Origin: a virus
Direction: 5' to 3' (one strand)
DNA length: 64,000 nt
Virus record (IMG/VR): IMGVR_UViG_3300031772_000024
Coordinates: 1-64,000 of that record
In this document: positions 48,217 to 57,106 of the stretch, piece after piece
Layout: each line of letters begins with the position of its first letter
Position numbering within the stretch: the first letter of the stretch is position 1
Notes under the pieces: model-generated
Told to the model about the DNA's origin: nothing
Seen by the model: only the letters and a program-made list of their open reading frames with translations
Database searches by the model: none
Program-made: the position numbers and the translations under genes

Positions 48217-50283
48217 ATGATTACTGACCTGATTTTCCACATCAAGAGCCTGTCACGCGCCATCTACTACGTGACCGATGAGGAGGATCGCTTCATCCTC
48301 GATCTCTCGCGGGAGTTGAACGAGGGCCGCGAACGCGCCTGGGTCTTCAACGCCGCCATGGGTCTCCGCAAGATGACGGAGTACCTCGAAGACTGGTCCA
48401 CTCGGGCGCACGTGATCAACGACAAGCAGCGCGACATCCACGAAGCGCTCATCCAGGTCTATCGCGACGACCCGAAGAAACACGTCAACTTCTACGTCTT
48501 CACGGACGCGGAGCACTACCTCAAGGACCCCATGGTCCAGCGGCGCGTGCTCAACATCATCCACCAGTCGAACGAGCTGAAGTACGTCAAGATCCTGATC
48601 TTCATCGGGACGCGCAAGTTCCTTCCCACGAACCTCGCGCGCTACTTCCAGGTCGTCGTGGACAAGGGCCTCGCGGCCGAAGAGATCAACTCGCTCGTTG
48701 AGGACATCTCGACCCACCTCCAGTTGCCCGCGCCTCCGGAGCCCGACAAGGTTTTCCGCGGCTTCACGTCCTTCGAGATCAAGTCCGCCATCTCGCAGTC
48801 CGTCGTGAAGACGAAGGTGAAGGGGCGCGAGGGCGCCCGCATCGACGCCAACCTCATCACCGACTTCAAGCGTCAGCAGCTACAGAAGACGGAGCTGGTC
48901 CAGTACATCGACACGTCCCGCTTCTCCTTCAAGGACGTGGGCGGCGTGCAGCGCTTCAAGGAGTGGGCCGTGCGCACGAAGGCGTGCTGGACCCCTGAAG
49001 GCCGCGCGTTCGGGCTCAAGCCACCGAAGGGCGTGCTCTGCGTCGGTATCTGGGGCTGCGGTAAGAGCCTCACGACGAAAGCCATGGGGCATGCCTGGCA
49101 GCTACCCGTCGTCCAGCTTGAGATGGGGCGCCTCCGCTCCAACCAGGTCGGCGAGTCCGAAGGCAACGCGTACCGGGCCATCAAGATCATCGAGTCCGTC
49201 GCTCCGTGCGTTACGGGTGAAACTCAGGTGACCCTTGCGGACGGGTCTTCAAGGTCAATCGAGGAGCTGTGGCAGGACGGATCTGAAGACTTGAACGTGA
49301 TGTGCTGGAATGAGCGCACTCTTCGCGTTCAAACCACCAAGGTCCGTGGGATCACTCGACGGATCGCAGAAGCGTTCAAGGTCACCGCGGCGAACGGCTT
49401 CCATCTCAATGCAACCGCGAATCACCAGCACTATGTCCTTCGGGGCGGACGGCCGGAGTGGGTCCGAACCGATGAGTTGCAGAAGGGGGGCATGCTCGCT
49501 GTCCCGCTCATGCCACAGTTCATCGAGAAGCTTGGGGATTCAGCATTGGACTTGAAAGAAGTCTTCGAAGCCGAATGCCGGTGGGTTGCGATCAAGGACA
49601 TCATCAGCATTGGCACACAGACGGTCTTTGATCTTGTCTGCGAAGGCGAGGACACGCATTCGTTCATCGCAAACGGCTTGATCACCCATAACTGCGTTGT
49701 CTGGATGGACGAGGCCGAGAAGAGCCTCGCCGGATCGCATTCAAGCTCGCAGAGCGACGCCGGGACCACGTCCCGCGTCATCGGCATCCTCTCGACCTGG
49801 CTCCAGGAAACGGACGCCCCGGTTTGCTTCGCCATGACCGCCAACTCGCTCGCGACCCTCCCCGTCGAGTTCGTGAACCGCCTCGACGAGCGCTTCTTCT
49901 TCGACCTCCCCTCGGAGGAGGACAGGATCGACATCTTCAAGATCCACCTAAAGAAGGCCAACCAGGACCCTGCGAACTACGACCTTGTCGATCTCTCAGA
50001 GAAGGCCAAACACATGGTGGGCCGCGAAATCGAGCAAGCGATCGGCGCGGCCATGATCGAGTCCTTCCACATGAAGAAGCCCGGCCTCGACCAAGATATC
50101 CTCTGCGATGTCCTGGTCCGCAAGCCTCGGATCGTGAAGACGATGTCCGAGGACATCAAGCTGGTTCGTGATTGGGTCGGCTACGATCCCGAGACCAACG
50201 ATGGCATCCGCGCTCGCTTCGCTGCGCCTCCGGACAAGGGGGAGAGCGGGTTTAACTTCGTGAAGGACGACGGTGCGAAATGA
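48217..50283 (+). CDS. Ycf46-like AAA ATPase, interrupted by an intein
   Basis: 688 aa precursor from ATG 48217; 526 aa after splicing. An N-terminal alpha/beta domain (IKSLSRAIYYVTDEEDRFIL) precedes the AAA core. Walker A is GIWGCGKSLTTK, Walker B is VVWMDEAEKSL, and sensor 1 is CFAMTANSL with an arginine-finger-type FVNRLDERFF. The intein lies between APC and VVWMDE, immediately before Walker B. Ycf46-type ATPases are of unknown role. The organisation with the two preceding small genes is conserved in other phages. Confidence 0.85.
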   Translation: MITDLIFHIKSLSRAIYYVTDEEDRFILDLSRELNEGRERAWVFNAAMGLRKMTEYLEDWSTRAHVINDKQRDIHEALIQVYRDDPKKHVNFYVFTDAEHYLKDPMVQRRVLNIIHQSNELKYVKILIFIGTRKFLPTNLARYFQVVVDKGLAAEEINSLVEDISTHLQLPAPPEPDKVFRGFTSFEIKSAISQSVVKTKVKGREGARIDANLITDFKRQQLQKTELVQYIDTSRFSFKDVGGVQRFKEWAVRTKACWTPEGRAFGLKPPKGVLCVGIWGCGKSLTTKAMGHAWQLPVVQLEMGRLRSNQVGESEGNAYRAIKIIESVAPCVTGETQVTLADGSSRSIEELWQDGSEDLNVMCWNERTLRVQTTKVRGITRRIAEAFKVTAANGFHLNATANHQHYVLRGGRPEWVRTDELQKGGMLAVPLMPQFIEKLGDSALDLKEVFEAECRWVAIKDIISIGTQTVFDLVCEGEDTHSFIANGLITHNCVVWMDEAEKSLAGSHSSSQSDAGTTSRVIGILSTWLQETDAPVCFAMTANSLATLPVEFVNRLDERFFFDLPSEEDRIDIFKIHLKKANQDPANYDLVDLSEKAKHMVGREIEQAIGAAMIESFHMKKPGLDQDILCDVLVRKPRIVKTMSEDIKLVRDWVGYDPETNDGIRARFAAPPDKGESGFNFVKDDGAK
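49207..49692 (+). mobile_element. Mini-intein before Walker B of the AAA gene (162 aa)
   Basis: Starts CVTGETQVTLADGSS, contains block-B-like NATANHQHYVL, and ends HSFIANGLITHN followed by Cys+1. No endonuclease domain. Codon use is only slightly different from its host gene. Confidence 0.92.
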
Positions 50284-51410
50284 CGACCACGGATCTTACT
50301 CGCGTCGATGTCGATGTCAGCTCCCTAGCCCGGCCCTCCTCGGAAGGACTGCTGCAAGCGCGAGAAGCCATCAAGGGTAATGAAGGCCTCGGCGAGGTCT
50401 TCATTACAGCGCGCGATGAGGGCTGGACGGCAGCTTCTCTCGCGGAGGCTCTCGTCCCTGGCATCTCCCAGGCTCTTGGGCACGACGCAACGGAGGAAGC
50501 CCGGTACTTGGCGGACGAGTACCTCCAGGTGGGCAACGCCATGCTCATCATCTCGACGGAAACGGGTAAGGCCATCGCCAGGGTCACTGACGAGGACATC
50601 TGGGTGCCTAAGCGCGCCCCTCGGCACGAGATGCCCGGAGTGATGACGCAGGCGCGGGGGGAGCCTCTTGCACCTCGACTGCGACCGGAGCTTGAAGGCT
50701 ACCTCATCTGGAAGTTGTCCGAGGAGGAACGGGACCAGAACCTATTCCACGAGATGATGGCGCGGGTCCAGTCCACCGACCTCATTGGGCCGGAAAACGA
50801 TCGCCGCCTCAACCCCGTGACGAGGAAGGGGCGGAAAGCCATCGTCGAAGAGATCCGCGACGCTCTTCCGTACCTTCTCCCCGGACGGGCATCAGGTGCA
50901 GCACGGACCTTCCTGGACTGCCTCACCTTTGTCGAAGTGGACCCCCTTCCCGAAGGCCTCGTACGGATGGAAGGCACCTTGGAGGCACGGGTCACCGTCC
51001 CGGTTCAAGACCCGAAGGCCTTCAACCTACGCCACGACGTGCCGACGCGTATCATCGCAGTCCTCGCAGCGCGCTGGTCAAGGTCTCTTGCCTCGGCCCT
51101 CGCAGGGGAGGCGACCCCGCAAGGGACCGAGGCTCCTGTCGCCTGGCTGGCACCCGCAACGTACGCCGCAGGCCTCTCGGGGCAGGCGCCCGTGCTCGTG
51201 ATCGAGGGCGAGGATGCGGTCGGCCTGTCGCAGGGGGCGGGCTTCGTCCGCGTCGATCGCTCCGCCATCAAGTGCGCTGCTCGTGAGGTCCACGACCGCC
51301 TAGAGGTCGCAGCCAGCATCCCCTACACGATCTGGGTGGACACCTCGCGTATGGTCGCCGCCCCCGCGGTGAAGGGTCAAGAGAGCTTCGTAGCCGAGCT
51401 GGTGAGGTGA
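50280..51410 (+). CDS. Phage protein, unknown
   Basis: 376 aa from ATG 50280, overlapping the AAA stop by 4 nt, so part of that operon. Mixed alpha/beta; ends RMVAAPAVKGQESFVAELVR. Contains YLIWKLSEEERDQNLFHEMM and a Pro/Leu-rich middle. No catalytic motif recognised. It may partner the AAA ATPase because of coupling. Confidence 0.7.
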   Translation: MTTTDLTRVDVDVSSLARPSSEGLLQAREAIKGNEGLGEVFITARDEGWTAASLAEALVPGISQALGHDATEEARYLADEYLQVGNAMLIISTETGKAIARVTDEDIWVPKRAPRHEMPGVMTQARGEPLAPRLRPELEGYLIWKLSEEERDQNLFHEMMARVQSTDLIGPENDRRLNPVTRKGRKAIVEEIRDALPYLLPGRASGAARTFLDCLTFVEVDPLPEGLVRMEGTLEARVTVPVQDPKAFNLRHDVPTRIIAVLAARWSRSLASALAGEATPQGTEAPVAWLAPATYAAGLSGQAPVLVIEGEDAVGLSQGAGFVRVDRSAIKCAAREVHDRLEVAASIPYTIWVDTSRMVAAPAVKGQESFVAELVR

Positions 51411-51413
51411 CTC

Positions 51414-51686
51414 GTGGGTGGTTTCTACTCGTTTGTTGTTTGGTCCGATCGTGAAGTCCCTGTCCGTGAAGCGCTCGTGATCCTGGAGCCAGGGTCGAAC
51501 GCTTTCAACGCAGTCGTGAAGGACATCGACGCCTTCAAGGCAGCCCTCGAAGGCGAGGGCGTACGCATCGACAAGTGCCTCGCTCTGGACGAGCACGACT
51601 CGCTTTCCATCCCTCTCACCGCAGAACTTCTCCCGGGCGAAGACCTGAACGCCCTACCTTCCAATGGACCCAAAGCCCTCTCCTGA
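51414..51686 (+). CDS. Small protein, unknown
   Basis: 90 aa from GTG 51414, 3 nt after the previous stop. N-terminal aromatic strand (GGFYSFVVWSDREVPVREAL), then helix (NAFNAVVKDIDAFKAALE). Overlaps the next gene by 23 nt. No domain recognised. Confidence 0.6.
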   Translation: MGGFYSFVVWSDREVPVREALVILEPGSNAFNAVVKDIDAFKAALEGEGVRIDKCLALDEHDSLSIPLTAELLPGEDLNALPSNGPKALS

Positions 51687-51921
51687 AGTCATCCGCAAGC
51701 GGGTCGTCGAGATCGTGGGCAGGCTTGGCAAGCCTGCCCTGATCGGCCTAGTCGCAACGGAGCTGGGGTGGTGGGCAGCGTTGCCCACCACTGAAGCCAT
51801 CCTCGACGAGCTAGTGGAAAGCAAAGCCCTTCGGCGTTTGACCCCAGTCGAAGAGAGACACTGGCGTATGAAGCACGCCTACGTCCAGGCCGGTGTAGAG
51901 GATGCCACAAAGATGGGCTGA
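51664..51921 (+). CDS. Small winged-helix-like protein
   Basis: 85 aa from ATG 51664. The order SPEVIRKRVVEIVGRLGKPA, LIGLVATELGWWA, TEAILDELVESKALRRL looks like a winged-helix DNA-binding or dimerisation fold. A GGTGTA occurs inside at 51892, 41 nt before the next gene. No specific function. Confidence 0.6.
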   Translation: MDPKPSPEVIRKRVVEIVGRLGKPALIGLVATELGWWAALPTTEAILDELVESKALRRLTPVEERHWRMKHAYVQAGVEDATKMG

Positions 51922-51938
51922 CCATCGGAGGTGGCTAT

Positions 51939-52676
51939 ATGGGCAAGCGACTCAGGTTCCTCACGGACGTAGATGAGGTACTAGGGGACTTTCAGATACC
52001 TGCGTTACGGATCATGGAGCGCATCACGGGGCGTAGATACACCCCCGAGTCGTTCACGGAATGGGACATGTTCTCGCTCGTGTCGGACGAGGAGAAGCGC
52101 GCTGTCTTCGCCGAGATCGAGAAGCCTGGCTGGTGCCAGAACGTCCAGCCGTTGCCCGGTGCAATTGACTTCATCAAGGAGGTTCGGAAGCACTGCGATG
52201 TCTTCGTGGTGACCTCGCCCTTCCACAGCAACACGTGGGTGGCCGAACGCTATGCCTGGCTGGCGAAGCACTTCGACTTCAAGTCGTCGGAGGTCGTGCA
52301 CACGAGCGCGAAGCACCTCGTCGTGGGCGACGTGTTCCTCGACGACAACCCGAGCAACATCGATAAGTGGTGCGCCGCACACCCTGGCAAACTCGGGATG
52401 CTTTGGCACATCCCAAACACCCGGCTCATGCCGTACGACCACGTCCGTGTCCGGTCGTGGGAGGAAGCCTTGAAGCGGACACTGGACTTCCAGGAGAGGC
52501 CCTCGGTTTACGACCTGCTTCGGAAGGCCGAGTGGCACGTTCAAGAAGACAGGGATGGTGTCAGCTACAACTGCTTCGAGTGCGGGGGGTCTGCATTTGC
52601 AGCCATGCACAAGCCTGGGTGCCAGGTCGATGCGATCTTGAACGCGGTGTATGGGCCCGCGCGGAGGCTCCCATGA
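51939..52676 (+). CDS. HAD-family 5'(3')-deoxyribonucleotidase-like protein
   Basis: 245 aa from ATG 51939 (GGAGGTGGC upstream). HAD motif I LTDVDEVLGDF has the nucleophile Asp and the DxD pair, motif II is FVVTSPF, and motif IV VGDVFLDDNPSNI. These fit the deoxyribonucleotidase branch that removes phosphate from dNMPs. The C-terminus adds a zinc-like CFECGGSAFAAMHKPGC. It ends overlapping the thymidylate synthase start, in a nucleotide-metabolism cluster. Confidence 0.82.
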   Translation: MGKRLRFLTDVDEVLGDFQIPALRIMERITGRRYTPESFTEWDMFSLVSDEEKRAVFAEIEKPGWCQNVQPLPGAIDFIKEVRKHCDVFVVTSPFHSNTWVAERYAWLAKHFDFKSSEVVHTSAKHLVVGDVFLDDNPSNIDKWCAAHPGKLGMLWHIPNTRLMPYDHVRVRSWEEALKRTLDFQERPSVYDLLRKAEWHVQEDRDGVSYNCFECGGSAFAAMHKPGCQVDAILNAVYGPARRLP

Positions 52677-53839
52677 ACCCGTATCTAGCACTCGTCCGTC
52701 ATGTGCTGGCGGAAGGGACTCGGAAAGAGAACCGGACCGGCGTCGATACAAAAAGCACGTTCAACTACAACTATGAGATCGACCTCCGTCGAGGCTTCCC
52801 ACTCCTGACCACGAAGGCGGTGAGTTGGAAGAACATTGTGGTGGAACTTTTGTGGTTCCTTTCCGGTCAGACAGACATCGCAATTCTGAAGCGCCACGGG
52901 TGCAAGTTCTGGGATGCGTGGGCGGACCCCGAGACCGGGCGCGTGCCCAGTGCATACGGGTCGTTCTGGCGGCAGTTTCCGGTTCATGCCCGAGCCGAGA
53001 CCCCCAAGTTCTGTCCCGATTGCGGCGGGCGCATGGACATGGCTGGTCGCCCTCCAGCCCATATTCCCAAGTGTGACTATCTCAAACGCTCGACGCATGA
53101 TGTGGGTGGCTTCAACGACCAGATCCGGTGGGTCCTCGACGAGATGAAGAGGAACCCGATGTCCCGCCGCATGGTCGTGAGCGCGTGGGCGCCGGGCAAC
53201 GCGCAGTTGAGCAAGCTCCCGCCTTGCCACTGCCTCTTTGCGTTCAACGTACAGAACGACCCGCCGCCCGAGTATGTGCACTACGGGCACAACTACGGGC
53301 ATGACCCTGCGTGCAACACCGCTCCTGGCACGGAAGGATATGGGCTTCTTCCACACGGGGAGGGGATGCGGCAGGGGCTTCGGTGGTGCCCTGAGTGCGC
53401 GAAGCTGATCTCGTACCTCAAGGACCCGCCCCCGAAGGACGACCCCAAGAGCCTTTGCCTCCATCTCACGCAGCGATCGGCGGATGTATTTTTGGGCGTA
53501 CCTTACAACATCGCTAGCTATGCCCTGCTCCTGCACCTGTTCTCGCGCTTCACGGGCATCGCCCCGGGTATCTTCGCGCACACGCTGATCGACGCGCACA
53601 TCTACACGAGCAAGCCCGATGGGAGCCAGGCCGAGTACGACCACGTGCCTGCTTTGCGCGAGCAACTCTCTAGGTCGCCACGTTCGTTGCCACGCCTGAT
53701 CATCGATGACCGCATCAAAGGGCTTGACGACATTGAGCGCTTGCTAGAACCAGCCGTGACCACCGAGGAGGTCATGAGCTACTTCATACTGGACGGCTAC
53801 GATCCGCACCCCGCGCTGCACGGTAGAGTGGCTGTATGA
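52673..53839 (+). CDS. thyA: Thymidylate synthase (ThyA) with zinc-like insertions
   Basis: 388 aa from ATG 52673. Makes dTMP from dUMP and methylene-tetrahydrofolate. Core motifs: NRTGVDTKSTF, the catalytic Cys in KLPPCHCLF (C185), QRSADVFLGVPYNIASYALL and HTLIDAHIY. Two family-atypical insertions are present: residues about 110-140 with C114, C117, H130 and C134, and about 199-260 with H, C and WCPECAKL. These look like zinc knuckles. The length is about 120 aa above standard ThyA. Works with the DHFR downstream. Confidence 0.93.
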   Translation: MNPYLALVRHVLAEGTRKENRTGVDTKSTFNYNYEIDLRRGFPLLTTKAVSWKNIVVELLWFLSGQTDIAILKRHGCKFWDAWADPETGRVPSAYGSFWRQFPVHARAETPKFCPDCGGRMDMAGRPPAHIPKCDYLKRSTHDVGGFNDQIRWVLDEMKRNPMSRRMVVSAWAPGNAQLSKLPPCHCLFAFNVQNDPPPEYVHYGHNYGHDPACNTAPGTEGYGLLPHGEGMRQGLRWCPECAKLISYLKDPPPKDDPKSLCLHLTQRSADVFLGVPYNIASYALLLHLFSRFTGIAPGIFAHTLIDAHIYTSKPDGSQAEYDHVPALREQLSRSPRSLPRLIIDDRIKGLDDIERLLEPAVTTEEVMSYFILDGYDPHPALHGRVAV

Positions 53840-53849
53840 AGGTCGCGGC

Positions 53850-54389
53850 ATGAGCGAGTGGCTCAGAGACGTAGAGGGCGAGATATGGCCCAAGGATAAG
53901 GTCGAGGCACCTCCCGTGGCGGGGACACTCCTGGATGCTGATCGTGAGTGGCTCCAGGAGCTGGAGAAGGATCTCTGGCCGAAGGATCACAAGAACGGTG
54001 TGGTGTCTCTTGAGGCCAGCCGGCCGCTCACCGTTCCTGAGTTCAAGCGGCTGAATCAGATCCTGAAATCCGGATCGGTCGTGGTGGAGATGATCTCCAC
54101 CAATATGTTTGGCGGCTACGGGATCCAAATCTACGAGCACGAACCCTACCCCCATACGGGCCCGCTCTACCTGGCGTGCGTCACCGAGGATCACATGCCT
54201 CTTCGGAAGGGTGAAGTGATCCGGCCAGGCCACCACCGGAAGCTCGATGAGAAGGGCCACCCCTCTGGTTCTGGCTCAACGCGGGCGTGGAACTACTTCT
54301 CGAAGTACACGCACACGAAGGTCATGGAGGGCTGGTGCGCGAAGTACAAACTCCACAAGCCTGAGAAACGCTACCACTACGACTACTAA
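53850..54389 (+). CDS. Protein with duplicated WPKD motif, unknown
   Basis: 179 aa from ATG 53850, 10 nt after thyA. Two similar N-terminal units (WLRDVEGEIWPKDK, WLQELEKDLWPKDH) are followed by an alpha/beta part (GYGIQIYEHEPYPHTGPLYL). The C-terminus is basic. It lies between thyA and the DHFR gene; no nucleotide-binding motif seen. Confidence 0.65.
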   Translation: MSEWLRDVEGEIWPKDKVEAPPVAGTLLDADREWLQELEKDLWPKDHKNGVVSLEASRPLTVPEFKRLNQILKSGSVVVEMISTNMFGGYGIQIYEHEPYPHTGPLYLACVTEDHMPLRKGEVIRPGHHRKLDEKGHPSGSGSTRAWNYFSKYTHTKVMEGWCAKYKLHKPEKRYHYDY

Positions 54390-54395
54390 TCCTCC

Positions 54396-54401
54396 GGTGT
54401 A
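54396..54401 (+). promoter_or_regulatory. GGTGTA motif, 20 nt before ATG 54422
   Basis: GGTGTA then GAGGGAGGGTGGAGGTAAAA, with a good ribosome site, then ATG of the DHFR gene. Confidence 0.5.
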
Positions 54402-54421
54402 GAGGGAGGGTGGAGGTAAAA

Positions 54422-54931
54422 ATGCCGCAAATCGGACTGATCGTAGGTATGGACCCGAATGGGATCATCGGGGCTGACGGTGGATTGCCCTGGAAGATTT
54501 CCGCCGACCTCAAGCGGTTCAAGGCCACGACGATGGACGGCACGATCATCGTCGGGTCGAAAACCTATCTCAGCATGCCGGCCAAGCTGCCGGGGCGGAA
54601 CATCATCGTGGTCACGCGAGAGCCTAGTACGCGAAAGGATCTCCAGGATCGCGAGCCCGCAGCGATCTGTAAGACCGTGCGAGAGGCCATCGAGAAGGCA
54701 AAGACGCTCCCCGGTGACATCTGGGTCGGAGGCGGATCCTTCATCTACGCCGAGGCGCTCAAGGAGCGTCTCGTGGATGTCCTGGACGTAACGATGGTCC
54801 CCGTGGTCGATGAGTCGAATTTCACGGTGATCACTCGGTTCCCGATTTGGTTCATCTCGGATTTCCGCATGGTCAAGGAAGAAGCGAACCCGGACGACCC
54901 CCAACTCACGCAACGCCGCTACGAGCGGTAA
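54422..54931 (+). CDS. folA: Dihydrofolate reductase
   Basis: 169 aa from ATG 54422. Reduces dihydrofolate formed by thymidylate synthase. Signature pieces: MDPNGIIGADGGLPWKISAD (Trp/Asp site), GTIIVGSKTYLSM, GRNIIVVTREP and IWVGGGSFIYAEAL. Standard DHFR length, and the gene order thyA/folA is common in phages. Ribosome site GGAGGTAA 5 nt upstream. Confidence 0.93.
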   Translation: MPQIGLIVGMDPNGIIGADGGLPWKISADLKRFKATTMDGTIIVGSKTYLSMPAKLPGRNIIVVTREPSTRKDLQDREPAAICKTVREAIEKAKTLPGDIWVGGGSFIYAEALKERLVDVLDVTMVPVVDESNFTVITRFPIWFISDFRMVKEEANPDDPQLTQRRYER

Positions 54932-54940
54932 AGGTACTCG

Positions 54941-55309
54941 ATGAGCAAGTTCCACTTCGCGATTCAGGCGAAGGCGGGCGACGACCGTTCAAGCGTAGCA
55001 AAGGTCTTTTTTGAGAAGGCCCAGGCATCGAAGGTCGCCTTCATGTCTCTGGAGTCGCTCGATGACTTCACGGTGGGGACCCACCGTTTCATGCGCTTCC
55101 GGGTAGACGCCAACCCCCTCCCCATCCTCGAAGAGCTTTTTGTGGAGGGGCGCGGCGTCATTTCTCTGACCGACGCCTACCGGGTCCGTCTCCCAGGTGG
55201 CCGTACGGCGGTCGTCCCACACGCGACGATGCAGGCCGTGGCACGCGCCCCCTACGCCTTCCGGGGGACCAAACAGAAGCACTGGGAGAGGCAATTCGGG
55301 TCCGCTTAG
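54941..55309 (+). CDS. Small protein, unknown
   Basis: 122 aa from ATG 54941. Alpha/beta, with FHFAIQAKAGDDRSSVAKVF, MRFRVDANPLPILEELFVEG and a basic C-terminus (FRGTKQKHWERQF). Followed by a strong terminator. No family recognised. Confidence 0.65.
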   Translation: MSKFHFAIQAKAGDDRSSVAKVFFEKAQASKVAFMSLESLDDFTVGTHRFMRFRVDANPLPILEELFVEGRGVISLTDAYRVRLPGGRTAVVPHATMQAVARAPYAFRGTKQKHWERQFGSA

Positions 55310-55320
55310 GGCTCTTATCG

Positions 55321-55358
55321 GCAGGCAGGGGAGGGAGACTCCCTGCCTGCATGTTTTT
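55321..55358 (+). terminator. Strong rho-independent terminator
   Basis: GCAGGCAGGG (55321-55330) pairs perfectly with CCCTGCCTGC (55341-55350), then ATGTTTTT. The first possible start of the next gene lies in the T-run tail. Confidence 0.85.
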
Positions 55359-57072
55359 CCTAACTGCCAGCGACAGGCCCTTGGCGGGCACCACTGACCA
55401 GCTCCCGAAGTACGAGGAGTGGCTGACGGAACTTGATCTTCGGCCCCCGGACACGCGCGACGTGTACTGGGAGAAGATCCGTGACCGCCTCCTCGACAAC
55501 TCGGTCAGCAAAGACCTGCCCAAAGCGATCCGCGAGTGGGCTCGAAAGGGAAAGCCCTACGCGAGCCCCGACTCGCAGTGCGAACTTTGCGACAAAGAGC
55601 CCATCACGTGGAACTTCCCGATCTACAACAAGGCTCGGAAGAAGGCGCTCCACATCGGGTCCGAGTGCATCGTCAACTTCCTACACGTCAGCTTCAAGTC
55701 CGACATCGAGACGATCCGCGCGCAGACCATCCGCGAGATCAAGTCCCTGCGGCGGAAGCAGGAGGGGCGTAACACCCGCCCGCAAGCGCAAGCCGAGTCC
55801 GACGAGCTGCTCGAACTCGAACGGGCCATCCGGGACTACGCTCACGTCGCGGGCACGGGCGAGGATTTCCCGATCCTGCGGCACCTCTACGCGTTGAATG
55901 ACATCCTTCGGCCGCTATCCCTCCTCGGGGTCAAGTCGTCCGCGATGGATGGCGGGCAGAAGGCATTGCTCGCGTGCCTCGAAGTAAAGCGCCTCGCGGG
56001 GCAGCTCGCGATCGACACGGATCCGAACCTAGGGATCGTTGAGATCGCCCGCGTCATTCTCACGCGACGCAACCTTCGGGACCGCAAGCCGCTTCTCCTC
56101 TCGCTCCGCAAGTCCCTCGACAAGGTCTTCCAAGGGCGCCCACCGAACGATGTCGTGGTTCGCCTGTACGACGACTTCGACGAGAAGCGCCAGTCGTTCG
56201 TGCGCGAGGCACGAACGACTCAGACGCTATTCGAGAGCAAGCTGGATGGGCGCAGCAAGGACTTCCTTCGCTTCGTCGAGAAGTACCCCCACCTTCACTT
56301 CGTCCTGGAGGCTGGCATCACGTCGGCCAAAGGCGAGTGCGGGCGTCGTCGTGCGCTCTATGAAGCGGCTGTACTCGACAAGGATCTGCTGGATCGGTTC
56401 GGGCGCATGGATGGCCCCGCGCTCGCCAAGCTCTTCGACATGTCGAAGCTCTTCCCGGATCCCGACCTGCACGCCTTCACGTCGAACATGGCTCGGGCCG
56501 CGAGCCACCTCCTCGACTTCCTGTACGACATTCGCCATGGCGAGGACAAGAAGGTCGTCGCCGCGGTGGCCGACCAGTTCAAGCGGGTCATCCATGACGA
56601 GATCGGCGTTCAGGCGGCGCTGCTACAGGCCGCCGATGACAGCCTCGTTCTGCCGGAGTCGCGCGGGCGCCACACCATCGAGGACTTCATCGACCTCATT
56701 GGGCTTCAATCCCCGGGCATCGTCCGGCTGCTCATCAAAGAGGTCGACGACCTGGAGAACGTCCGCTTCGGCGAGGCGCAGCTCTTCGACCGCATGTCGA
56801 AGGACTTGGGCTTCGACGTAGAAGACACGCTGCGCTTCTTCGACGCCTACAACGACGTGGATGCGAAGGCCTGCCGCAAGCTCGTCTCGGGCTGGCAAGC
56901 GGGCAGGAAGCCCGCCCCGGACGACCTCCGCCTCTTTCTCACGCGGCGCTCCTCGAAGCCGGAGAAGCCGAAGCGAAGCATGCTCGATCAGCTCCGGTCG
57001 GAGCTTGGCTCGGACGTGGGCTGGATCATCAAACAAGCGCGCATGATGGCGCAGGCCCGGAGGCAGGGATGA
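55351..57072 (+). CDS. Large phage protein with zinc-type site, unknown
   Basis: 573 aa if ATG 55351 is used, but that ATG is in the terminator tail. TTG 55381 is the next in-frame start, with no clear ribosome site. The region CELCDKEPITWNF...HIGSECIVNF (residues about 77-108) has a zinc-ribbon-like pattern shared by several phage proteins. The rest is helical and Leu/Arg-rich. No enzymatic motif recognised. Confidence 0.75.
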   Translation: MFFLTASDRPLAGTTDQLPKYEEWLTELDLRPPDTRDVYWEKIRDRLLDNSVSKDLPKAIREWARKGKPYASPDSQCELCDKEPITWNFPIYNKARKKALHIGSECIVNFLHVSFKSDIETIRAQTIREIKSLRRKQEGRNTRPQAQAESDELLELERAIRDYAHVAGTGEDFPILRHLYALNDILRPLSLLGVKSSAMDGGQKALLACLEVKRLAGQLAIDTDPNLGIVEIARVILTRRNLRDRKPLLLSLRKSLDKVFQGRPPNDVVVRLYDDFDEKRQSFVREARTTQTLFESKLDGRSKDFLRFVEKYPHLHFVLEAGITSAKGECGRRRALYEAAVLDKDLLDRFGRMDGPALAKLFDMSKLFPDPDLHAFTSNMARAASHLLDFLYDIRHGEDKKVVAAVADQFKRVIHDEIGVQAALLQAADDSLVLPESRGRHTIEDFIDLIGLQSPGIVRLLIKEVDDLENVRFGEAQLFDRMSKDLGFDVEDTLRFFDAYNDVDAKACRKLVSGWQAGRKPAPDDLRLFLTRRSSKPEKPKRSMLDQLRSELGSDVGWIIKQARMMAQARRQG

Positions 57073-57106
57073 GTCGAACCCGCGTATGGTTCAAAGGGGG
57101 CGTGTG

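Noticed and set aside
51892-51897. GGTGTA inside the small winged-helix-like gene as a promoter for 51939
   Set aside because: It is within coding sequence and 41 nt from the start, outside the observed spacing range. A similar copy at about 43842 is also coding.
57060-57095. Minus-strand GGTTCGA-like sequence considered as a tRNA T-arm
   Set aside because: Flanking bases do not form a T stem or acceptor, and no cloverleaf could be drawn.
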